Source: Comamonadaceae bacterium
GTDB taxonomy: Bacteria; Pseudomonadota; Gammaproteobacteria; Burkholderiales; Burkholderiaceae_C
NCBI GenBank assembly: GCA_947374105.1
Contig: CANCAO010000003.1
Coordinates: 1-20,201, forward strand
DNA length: 20,201 bases
Direction of reading: 5' to 3'
The first letter of the stretch is position 1. Each line of letters begins with the position of its first letter. A program made the translations under genes and the position numbers. Positions 7,391-13,721 of this stretch are shown piece by piece. The notes under the pieces are model-generated. The model had not been told where the DNA came from and searched no databases. It saw only the letters and a program-made list of their open reading frames with translations.

Positions 7391-8719
7391 ATGAATATTT
7401 CGAAACTCGTCATTGCCGTAGCCGCAGTGGTCGCGGGCGCATCGTCCCTGACGACCAGCGCCTTCGCCCAGGCCAAGGAGCAGTTCTTTCCGCTGCTGTC
7501 CTACCGAACTGGCCCTTACGCGCCCAACGGTGTGCCTTGGGCCAATGGCAAGCAGGACTACCTCAAGATGATCAATGCGCGTGATGGGGGCGTCAATGGC
7601 GTCAAGCTCACGTTCGAAGAGTGTGAAACCGGCTACGCCACCGACCGTGGTGTGGAGTGCTATGAACGTCTGAAAACCCGCCCCGGTGTCGCACTGGTCG
7701 ACCCGCAGGCCACTGGGATTACTTTTGCGTTGACCGAGAAAGTGGTCGCCGACAAGATCCCGCTCATCACTTTGGGCTATGGCTTGTCTGTGGCGCAGGA
7801 CGGCATTGCGTTCAAGTGGAATTTTCCACTCATGGGCAGCTACTGGACCGGCGCTGACATCCTGATTCAGCACCTCGCCAAGGAACTGGGCGGCTTTGAC
7901 AAACTCAAGGGCAAGAAAATCGCCTTGGTTTATCACGACAGTCCGTTTGGCAAAGAGCCTATCCCGGTGCTGCAGGAGCGTGCCAAGATGCACGGCTTCG
8001 AGTTGCAGATGCTGCCCGTGACGGCACCCGGCGTGGAGCAAAAAGCCACCTGGTTGCAAGTGCGTCAGAGTCGTCCCGATTTTGTGTTCCTCTGGGGTTG
8101 GGGTGTGATGAACTCCACCGCGCTCAAAGAAGCTCAGGCCACGGGTTATCCGCGTGACAAGATGTACGGCGTGTGGTGGGCTGGTGCCGAGCCAGACGTG
8201 AAAGACGTGGGCGAGGGCGCCAAGGGCTACCACGCTCTCGCGTTGAACACCGCCAGCCAGACCCCGAAAGTGATTCAAGACATTCTGAAGCACGTACACG
8301 CCAAGGGCCAGGGTACGGGACCGAAGGATGAGGTTGGTCAAGTGCTTTACACGCGCGGCGTGATGATTCAAATGCTGTCCGTGGAGGCGGTGCGCCGCGC
8401 ACAAGAGCGCTTTGGCAAGGGCAAAGTCATGACCGGCGAACAAGTACGTTGGGGCCTGGAGAATCTGGCGCTGGACCAGAAGAAGTTGGATGTGCTGGGT
8501 TTTAACGGCGTTATGCGCCCACTCAGTACGTCTTGTGCGGATCACATGGGTTCGACCGCCGCACGCATCGAAACATGGGATGGCAAAAAGTGGAGCATCA
8601 CTTCCGATTACATCGAGGCGGATGAGCAAATTCTCAAGCCCATGATCAAGGCGGCAGCGGATAAATACCTCGCTGACAAAAAGATGACGCGTCGCACCCC
8701 GGCGGATTGCCAATCCTGA
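7391..8719 (+). CDS. HAAT ABC transporter periplasmic substrate-binding protein (type 1 fold, Peripla_BP_6)
   Basis: Periplasmic receptor that delivers the solute to LivH/LivM; 442 residues. The ATG at 7391 has a strong ribosome site and opens a classical Sec signal peptide: MNISKL, a hydrophobic core, then SAFAQA with likely cleavage after AFA. No lipobox is visible, so it should be soluble. The mature part has the two-lobe type 1 arrangement: FFPLLSYRTGPYAPNG at the start, ECETGYATDRGVECYERL with two cysteines that could form a disulfide, the IALVYHDSPFGKEPIPVL hinge region, and a C-terminal CADH...ADCQS cysteine pair. Proteins of this class in ligase-linked operons have been tied to aromatic and aryl-alkanoic acids as well as amino acids, so the ligand is left open. 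A hairpin overlaps its stop codon. Confidence 0.93.
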   Translation: MNISKLVIAVAAVVAGASSLTTSAFAQAKEQFFPLLSYRTGPYAPNGVPWANGKQDYLKMINARDGGVNGVKLTFEECETGYATDRGVECYERLKTRPGVALVDPQATGITFALTEKVVADKIPLITLGYGLSVAQDGIAFKWNFPLMGSYWTGADILIQHLAKELGGFDKLKGKKIALVYHDSPFGKEPIPVLQERAKMHGFELQMLPVTAPGVEQKATWLQVRQSRPDFVFLWGWGVMNSTALKEAQATGYPRDKMYGVWWAGAEPDVKDVGEGAKGYHALALNTASQTPKVIQDILKHVHAKGQGTGPKDEVGQVLYTRGVMIQMLSVEAVRRAQERFGKGKVMTGEQVRWGLENLALDQKKLDVLGFNGVMRPLSTSCADHMGSTAARIETWDGKKWSITSDYIEADEQILKPMIKAAADKYLADKKMTRRTPADCQS

Positions 8720-8745
8720 TTTGCTGCGCAAATCAGGTTGGCAAT
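8706..8745 (+). repeat. Strong hairpin over the binding-protein stop codon
   Basis: Left arm 8706-8724 and right arm 8728-8745 pair over 18 bp with one bulged T and a 3-base loop. The stop codon TGA at 8717-8719 lies in the left arm. No run of T follows, so it is unlikely to be a full terminator. It could protect the 3' end of the upstream mRNA and let the binding protein accumulate above the downstream ATPase, as hairpins do after other binding-protein genes. That role is inferred. Confidence 0.7.
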
Positions 8746-8774
8746 GCTTGCCTGAATTGACGAACCCTCCCCAA

Positions 8775-8846
8775 CCCCTCCCTTGGAGGGGCGGGCGGCT
8801 CTCACGAGCCGCTAACGCAAAGCGCAGTGCAGCTGCCCTTTGCGTT
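8775..8846. repeat. Cluster of three further inverted repeats (intergenic mosaic)
   Basis: Three perfect inverted repeats follow one another: CCCCTCC/GGAGGGG (8775-8781/8785-8791), GCGGCTC/GAGCCGC (8795-8801/8806-8812) and AACGCAAAG/CTTTGCGTT (8814-8822/8838-8846, with an inner GCAG/CTGC). With the stop-codon hairpin they fill almost all of the 145-base spacer before the second ATPase. The composition (CCTCCCCAACCCCTCCC) resembles dispersed GC-rich spacer repeats I associate with Comamonadaceae; copy number in this genome cannot be seen from one window. Confidence 0.6.
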
Positions 8847-8864
8847 GGTTAAACCGGATACATC

Positions 8865-9674
8865 ATGAGCACTCCAAACATCGTTCTCAACGTCAACGGC
8901 ATCGAGGTCATTTACAACCATGTGATCCTGGTGCTCAAAGGCGTCTCTCTGCAGGTGCCCGAGGGCGCCATCGTCGCTATTCTGGGCGGCAACGGTGCGG
9001 GTAAAACCACCACCTTGCGAGCTATCTCCAATTTGCTCAAGGGTGAGCGTGGCGCGGTCACCAAGGGCAGTATCGAGTTGCGCGGCGAGCGCATCGAAAA
9101 TCTCTCTCCCGCCGATCTGGTGAACCGTGGCGTGGTGCAAGTCATGGAAGGCCGCCACTGTTTTGCCCACCTCACGCTGGAAGAAAACCTGCTGACCGGC
9201 GCTTACACACGCAAAGACAAGGCCGAGGTGGCGCGTAACCTGGAGAAGGTGTACGCTTACTTCCCGCGCCTCAAAACGCGGCGCAGTTCACAAGCGGCCT
9301 ACACCTCGGGCGGTGAGCAACAGATGTGCGCCATTGGCCGCGCGCTCATGGCCAACCCCAGCATGGTGCTGCTGGACGAACCCTCCATGGGCCTGGCCCC
9401 GCAAATCGTCGAAGAGGTGTTCGAGATCGTCAAAGACCTCAACACCAAAGAGAAGGTCACTTTTCTGCTGGCCGAGCAAAACACCAATATGGCTCTGCGC
9501 TATGCCGACTACGGCTACATCATGGAAAGCGGGCGCGTGGTCATGGATGGCGTAGCCAGTGATCTGGCCAACAACGAGGACGTCAAAGAGTTCTACCTCG
9601 GCGTGGGCGGGGGTGAGCGCAAGAGTTTCAAAGATGTGAAGAGCTACAAACGTAGAAAGCGGTGGTTGGCCTGA
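8865..9674 (+). CDS. livF: HAAT ABC transporter ATP-binding protein (LivF family) with basic C-terminal tail
   Basis: Second ATPase of the importer, 269 residues. Walker A GGNGAGKTT is at residues 41-49, the signature YTSGGEQQM at 146-154, Walker B LLDEPSMGLAP at 169-179, and LLAEQN at about 201-206 replaces the H-loop histidine, as is usual in LivF proteins. It is some 30 residues longer than a typical LivF: after DVKEFYLGVG comes a tail ending KSYKRRKRWLA, rich in Lys/Arg. I recall similar tails in LivF proteins that sit beside acyl-CoA ligases, so the tail may mark this sub-family. Ribosome site is weak (CGGA at 8855-8858), and the gene follows a hairpin-rich spacer, so expression may be lower than that of the upstream genes. 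Confidence 0.94.
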   Translation: MSTPNIVLNVNGIEVIYNHVILVLKGVSLQVPEGAIVAILGGNGAGKTTTLRAISNLLKGERGAVTKGSIELRGERIENLSPADLVNRGVVQVMEGRHCFAHLTLEENLLTGAYTRKDKAEVARNLEKVYAYFPRLKTRRSSQAAYTSGGEQQMCAIGRALMANPSMVLLDEPSMGLAPQIVEEVFEIVKDLNTKEKVTFLLAEQNTNMALRYADYGYIMESGRVVMDGVASDLANNEDVKEFYLGVGGGERKSFKDVKSYKRRKRWLA

Positions 9675-9760
9675 TTCTCCTGTTGAATTTACCTGTATGC
9701 CACGTAGATATTGCGTGAGCAGCTCCATTTTTTATAGCAAATTTTATCCTGGAGACCTGG

Positions 9761-11017
9761 ATGAGTCCCACTTTTGATGCGCTGGAGATCCGCGCCCCCC
9801 TTGAGCGGGAAGCCGCCTTGATGGCTGCTTTGCCCCGCCAAGTAGCGCAGGCGCAGGCCCAGGCTTCGGCATTCACTGAGCTACTTTCAGGCGTCAAAGC
9901 GGCTGACATCAGCACCCGCGCCGCACTGGCCCAGCTCCCCGTCACCCGCAAGCATGAGCTGCTGGCGCGCCAACAAGCCCAGCGCAGCGTAGGCGGCAAT
10001 CCGTTTGGCGGCTTCAGTGCCATCGGCTTCGGTGCGTCCATGCCGCGCGTCTTCGCCAGCCCCGGCACGATTTACGAGCCAGAAGGCGCGCAGCGTGACT
10101 ACTGGCGCATGGCACGCGCCATCTATGCGGCGGGTTTTCGCCGTGGCGAGCTGATCCATAACTGTTTCAGCTACCATTTTGTTCCGGCGGGCTCCATGAT
10201 GGAAACTGGGGCCCATGCCTTGGGCTGTACTGTGTTTGCGGGTGGCACGGGTCAGACCGAGCAACAGGTGCAGGCCATGGCAGAACTGCAACCGGCGGGT
10301 TATATCGGCACCCCCAGCTTTCTCAAAATCATTCTGGAAAAAGCCACCGAGATGGGCGTGACACTGCCCAGCGTCACAAAAGCCATGTTCGGTGGCGAGG
10401 CCTTTCCTCCCAGCTTGCGTGACTGGTACCTGGCCCACGGCATTGATGGCTACCAGTGCTACGCCACCGCCGACCTGGGCCTGATTGCCTACGAAACCCC
10501 GGCACGCGAAGGTCTGGTGCTGGACGAGGGTGTGATCGTTGAGATCGTGCGTCCCGGTACGGGTGACCCCGTGCCCGATGGCGAGGTGGGTGAACTGGTG
10601 GTGACCACCCTCAACCCCGACTACCCGTTGATCCGCTTTGGCACTGGCGACCTGTCGGCTGTATTGCCAGGCGCTTGTCCTACAGGCCGAACGAATACCC
10701 GCATCAAAGGCTGGATGGGGCGTGCCGACCAGACCACCAAGGTACGCGGCATGTTCGTGCATCCGGGTCAGGTGGACACTATTGTCAAGCGCTTCCCCGA
10801 AGTCATCAAGGCCCGCTTGGTGGTATCAGGTGAGATGGCCAACGACAGTATGATCTTGAAGATCGAGACACTCAATGGTTCACTGGACGGCCTGCAAGCC
10901 CGCATCAGCGAGGCGATTCGCGACGTGACAAAGCTGCGTGGCGACGTAGAATTTCAAATAGCAGGCAGCCTGCCCAATGACGGCAAAGTGATTGAAGACG
11001 CGCGCAGCTATAAATGA
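9761..11017 (+). CDS. PaaK-like (phenylacetate-CoA ligase family) adenylate-forming protein with degenerate P-loop
   Basis: A 418-residue member of the PaaK-type AMP-binding family, close to the usual 430. The C-terminal half matches the family: a YATADLGLIAYE A5-like motif (234-245), GTGDLS (294-299, where PaaK has a TRDL motif), the hinge GRADQTTKVRGMFVHPGQVD (320-339) and a C-terminal NDGKVIEDAR with a candidate catalytic lysine (K408-409). The ATP P-loop is unusual: where PaaK has SSGTTG, this protein has FASPGTIYEPEG (98-109), without the Ser/Thr/Gly run and its lysine. It could bind a pre-formed acyl-adenylate or acyl-CoA, use a variant ATP site, or be inactive. GGAG at 9751-9754 sets the ATG. 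It closes the block that begins with the full ligase, so two adenylate-family proteins bracket one importer. Confidence 0.85.
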   Translation: MSPTFDALEIRAPLEREAALMAALPRQVAQAQAQASAFTELLSGVKAADISTRAALAQLPVTRKHELLARQQAQRSVGGNPFGGFSAIGFGASMPRVFASPGTIYEPEGAQRDYWRMARAIYAAGFRRGELIHNCFSYHFVPAGSMMETGAHALGCTVFAGGTGQTEQQVQAMAELQPAGYIGTPSFLKIILEKATEMGVTLPSVTKAMFGGEAFPPSLRDWYLAHGIDGYQCYATADLGLIAYETPAREGLVLDEGVIVEIVRPGTGDPVPDGEVGELVVTTLNPDYPLIRFGTGDLSAVLPGACPTGRTNTRIKGWMGRADQTTKVRGMFVHPGQVDTIVKRFPEVIKARLVVSGEMANDSMILKIETLNGSLDGLQARISEAIRDVTKLRGDVEFQIAGSLPNDGKVIEDARSYK

Positions 11018-11145
11018 GAGTCCTTACCGAGGGGGCTGTGTCTTGCTTGGGGTCCGCCTGTGCGGCGGCTGTGTACGTAGTTCCCGTGCCCAATGTCTCG
11101 GGTCGTGAACTTAAACTGCAATCCTTAATTTTCGGAGATTTCCTA

Positions 11146-12120
11146 ATGAAACGCTTGTTGGTACTGGCCGCTGCTGCGGCAAGCTTGGTCGTCCATGCGC
11201 AAACGGCTTTCCCCAGTAAACCCATTACCATCGTGGCGACATTTGCCGCCGGTGGCCCAGTGGACCGTGTGGCCCGCGACTTGGCCGAGGCCCTGCGCAA
11301 GCCCTTGAATGGCGCGGTCGTTCTGGTGGATAACGTGGTGGGTGCGGCTGGCTCTATAGCTGCCAACAAGGTGGCCAAAGCCAACCCCGATGGATACACC
11401 CTGATGCTGAACCACATCGGCATGGCTACCATGCCCACGTTGGTGCGCAATCTGCCCTTCAAGGTGGAGAGTGACTTTGAATACCTCGGTGTGGTTTCGG
11501 AAAACCCCATGACCCTGATTGCCAAGCCCCAAATGGCGGCGACCAATTTTGCCGAGTTGCGCAAATGGATCAATGAGAACAAGAGCAAGGTCAATCTGGG
11601 CAATGCGGGCGTCGGTTCAGCCTCTCATTTGTGCGGACTGTTGTTGCAAAGTGCGCTAGGCGTTGACATGACCACCGTGCCTTACAAAGGCACGGCCCCG
11701 GCCATGACCGACCTCATTGGCGGTCAGATCGACCTCCTGTGCGACCAGACCACCAACACCTCCAGCCAGATTGAAGGCAAGAAGGTCAAAGCCTATGCCG
11801 TGACCACCGCCAAGCGCCTGAGCACCCCCGCTCTCAAAGACCTGCCCACCTTGCAAGAAGCCGGTTTAAAAGGCGTTGAGGTCACGATCTGGAACGCCGT
11901 GTACGCCCCCAAAGGCACGCCGCCTGACGTGCTGGCCAAACTCAGCGCTGCCATCAAAGCCGCCGTGAAAGACCCCGAGTTCATCAAAAAGCAAGAAGGC
12001 CTGGGTGCCGTCGCTATTTCTGACAAGCGCGTGGAGCCTGCCGAGCACAAGAAGTTTGTGCTGGCCGAGATTGCCAAGTGGAGCCCCATCATTAAGGCAG
12101 CCGGCGTTTACGCCGATTGA
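11146..12120 (+). CDS. Tripartite tricarboxylate transporter (Bug-family) periplasmic binding protein 1
   Basis: Extracytoplasmic solute-binding protein of the Bug/TctC family, 324 residues. I start it at ATG 11146 because GGAG lies at 11134-11137 and the product then opens with a Sec signal peptide (MKRLLVLAAAAASLVVHA, cleavage before QTAFPSKP). The frame stays open upstream to 11014, but those 44 residues look non-coding. Family motifs follow: FPSKPITIVATFAAGGPVD, then VDNVVGAAGSIAANKVAKA and NPDGYTLML near the ligand pocket, and a VPYKGTAPAMTDLIGGQID stretch. Bug proteins bind carboxylates and related anions; the exact ligand is unreadable. No TctA/TctB membrane genes are nearby, a common situation in betaproteobacteria. 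It is followed by a clear terminator. Confidence 0.92.
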   Translation: MKRLLVLAAAAASLVVHAQTAFPSKPITIVATFAAGGPVDRVARDLAEALRKPLNGAVVLVDNVVGAAGSIAANKVAKANPDGYTLMLNHIGMATMPTLVRNLPFKVESDFEYLGVVSENPMTLIAKPQMAATNFAELRKWINENKSKVNLGNAGVGSASHLCGLLLQSALGVDMTTVPYKGTAPAMTDLIGGQIDLLCDQTTNTSSQIEGKKVKAYAVTTAKRLSTPALKDLPTLQEAGLKGVEVTIWNAVYAPKGTPPDVLAKLSAAIKAAVKDPEFIKKQEGLGAVAISDKRVEPAEHKKFVLAEIAKWSPIIKAAGVYAD

Positions 12121-12143
12121 ACTTGCGATCCTGCACAATGAAG

Positions 12144-12170
12144 GCCGCCTGGGAAACTCGGCGGCTTTTT
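12144..12170 (+). terminator. Rho-independent terminator after Bug protein 1
   Basis: GCCGCC (12144-12149) pairs with GGCGGC (12160-12165) around a 10-base loop and is followed directly by five T (12166-12170). It starts 24 bases after the stop codon and should end transcription coming from the upstream block, leaving the second Bug gene under its own promoter. Confidence 0.85.
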
Positions 12171-12188
12171 GCATTTAAGTACTTTGTG

Positions 12189-12219
12189 GGACAGACAGAA
12201 GCGTAGCGTAGCTCTGTCC
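12189..12219. repeat. Inverted repeat GGACAGA-N17-TCTGTCC upstream of Bug protein 2
   Basis: Perfect 7-bp arms (12189-12195 and 12213-12219) enclose a loop that contains GTAGC repeated. It sits between the terminator and the ribosome site (AGGAG at 12230-12234) of the next gene. It could be a leader hairpin, an operator, or a dispersed palindrome; the sequence alone does not separate these. Confidence 0.5.
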
Positions 12220-12239
12220 TCAACTAATTAGGAGCCCCC

Positions 12240-13241
12240 ATGCGTAAAACCACCCCCCGTCGACAGGCTTTGTTCGCCCTTGCTGCTACAGCTTTAATCC
12301 TGGCCTTACCCGTGGCAGCACAGAGCAACTGGCCTACCCGCCCCGTCAAAATCGTTGTGCCTTTTGCACCTGGCGGCACCACGGACATCCTGGCCCGTGC
12401 GATGGCCCCGGAGCTTTCCCGCGCCTTCGGCCAATCTTTCATCGTTGAAAACCGCGCTGGAGCCGGGGGTAACCTGGGTGCTGACGTGGTGGCCAAGTCG
12501 CCCGCCGATGGCTACACCCTACTCATGGGCACGGTGGGTACGCACGGCATCAACAAGGCGCTGTACGAGAAGATGTCTTTTGATCCTGTCAAAGACTTTG
12601 CCCCCATCTCGCTGGTGGCCGGTGTGCCCAATGTGATGATCATGAACACCGAAAAAGCGCGCAACCTGGGCATCAACAATGTGGCCGACTTCATCCGCGT
12701 GGCCAAGGCACAGCCTGGCAAACTTAACATGGCGTCCAGCGGTAACGGCACGTCCATCCACTTGGCGGGTGAGCTGTTTAAAAGCATGACAGGCACCTTC
12801 ATGCTCCACTTCCCCTACCGTGGCTCCAGCCCGGCCTTGCTGGACATGCTGGCGGGCAATATGGACGTGATGTTTGACAACCTGCCCTCCAGCATGCCGC
12901 ACATCAAGTCCGGCAAACTCAAGGCGCTTGCCGTGACCAGCTCGCAGCGCTCCGCCGCATTGCCCGATGTGCCAACGATTGAAGAAGCAGGCAAGCTTAA
13001 AGGCTATGAAGCCAGCAGCTGGTTTGGCCTGCTCGCACCCGCCGGTACGCCGCCCGACATCGTGAGCCGCATTCAACAGGAGGTAGCCAAGTCCTTGAAC
13101 ACTCCGGCGATGAAAGAAAAGTTGCTGGCCCAAGGCGCCATCCCCGGCGGCAACACACCGCAGGAATTTGCCAAGATGATCGACTCGGAAATTAAAAAGT
13201 GGGCGCAGGTGGTGAAGGCGTCTGGCGCGAAGGTGGATTGA
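12240..13241 (+). CDS. Tripartite tricarboxylate transporter (Bug-family) periplasmic binding protein 2
   Basis: Second Bug-type binding protein, 333 residues, clearly a divergent paralogue of the preceding one rather than a recent duplicate. The start at 12240 has AGGAG five bases upstream. A twin-arginine-like or basic n-region (RKTTPRRQ) leads a hydrophobic signal core ending LPVAAQS. Family motifs follow: [56 protein letters not shown], and later [19 protein letters not shown]. The C-terminal region ends as usual for Bug proteins ([14 protein letters not shown]). A class III CoA-transferase lies nearby on the same strand, so import of an organic acid followed by CoA transfer is plausible, though unproven. 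Convergent with the DUF1840 gene across a structured spacer. Confidence 0.93.
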   Translation: MRKTTPRRQALFALAATALILALPVAAQSNWPTRPVKIVVPFAPGGTTDILARAMAPELSRAFGQSFIVENRAGAGGNLGADVVAKSPADGYTLLMGTVGTHGINKALYEKMSFDPVKDFAPISLVAGVPNVMIMNTEKARNLGINNVADFIRVAKAQPGKLNMASSGNGTSIHLAGELFKSMTGTFMLHFPYRGSSPALLDMLAGNMDVMFDNLPSSMPHIKSGKLKALAVTSSQRSAALPDVPTIEEAGKLKGYEASSWFGLLAPAGTPPDIVSRIQQEVAKSLNTPAMKEKLLAQGAIPGGNTPQEFAKMIDSEIKKWAQVVKASGAKVD

Positions 13242-13267
13242 GTCAACCCGATGGGGGCGTGATGGAC

Positions 13268-13314
13268 AATTCGCCGCCGGGCCGCCCCAAGGCGAATTAG
13301 CCCCCTTGGGGGGC
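13268..13314. repeat. Overlapping palindromes in the convergent spacer (likely dispersed repeat, possible bidirectional terminator)
   Basis: Three mutually overlapping pairings are possible: AATTCGCC/GGCGAATT (13268-13275/13291-13298), CCCCAAGG/CCTTGGGG (13285-13292/13304-13311) and GCCCCC/GGGGGC (13300-13305/13309-13314). They occupy the 111-base gap between the convergent Bug 2 and DUF1840 genes. The remainder up to 13345 (ending GTGGGGGCC) resembles a spacer repeat I recall from Comamonadaceae genomes. No T-run follows, so terminator activity is only a guess. Confidence 0.55.
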
Positions 13315-13352
13315 AGAGAGCTACACGCAGTGAGCGAACGTGGGGGCCACAC

Positions 13353-13688
13353 TCACACGCCCCAGACGATGGATTCACCAGCCTTTTCACAGCGACGCAG
13401 CATGTCGATCATGGGCAGGGCGCGTTGACGCAGGCTTATGCCTTCCACGCGTGGTGGTGTTTTACCTTGATTTAAAGCGGCCTCTTTGGCCGCTTTTTGC
13501 TGGGCCTCTTCCTCAACAATCGCTGCTTCCAGTGCGCTAACGGCGGTGGGCATGTCTTGCGGCAAGAGGATGCCCTTGTCTCCCCCCGGCACCCCCGTTT
13601 CCTTGCCGATGATGGCCAACACGCGCTGGCCGTTGGGCTGCAGCATGATCAGATCGGCGGCGGCTTTGGATTTGAATTTGTAGAGCAT
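13353..13688 (-). CDS. DUF1840 domain-containing small protein
   Basis: A 111-residue soluble protein of the DUF1840 family, of unknown function and found mainly in betaproteobacteria. It starts with the family hallmark MLYKFKSKAAADLIML, continues IIGKE and GILLPQDMPTAVSALEAAI, has an Ala/Glu/Lys-rich linker at about residues 58-74, and ends SLRQRALPMIDMLRRC...ESIVWGV, again typical. I start at the ATG at 13688 because the family begins at this Met. The frame remains open far upstream on this strand, but that part is antisense to the CoA-transferase and not coding. No good ribosome site is visible. Divergent from the CoA-transferase with 33 bases between start codons. Confidence 0.88.
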   Translation of the reverse strand: MLYKFKSKAAADLIMLQPNGQRVLAIIGKETGVPGGDKGILLPQDMPTAVSALEAAIVEEEAQQKAAKEAALNQGKTPPRVEGISLRQRALPMIDMLRRCEKAGESIVWGV

Positions 13689-13721
13689 GGGGCCAAGCGT
13701 TGAGTTGAACATCAGGTTAGC

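Noticed and set aside
7376..8731. 451-codon open frame antisense to the binding-protein gene
   Set aside because: Histidine-rich, motif-free shadow of a gene with a clear signal peptide and family motifs.
9719..9760. AT-rich stretch with AGCTCC...TATAGC before the PaaK-like gene, as possible promoter or small repeat
   Set aside because: The symmetry is poor (three to four base pairs) and no convincing -35/-10 pair is found; the gene is probably read with the upstream block.
11014..11145. In-frame extension of Bug protein 1 overlapping the PaaK-like stop
   Set aside because: It would bury the signal peptide internally; the ATG at 11146 has GGAG and gives a normal Sec signal.
11018..11145. 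Terminator or promoter between the PaaK-like gene and Bug protein 1
   Set aside because: A short CCGC/GCGG stem exists but no T-run follows, and no good promoter hexamers are visible. I see only the ribosome site of the next gene.
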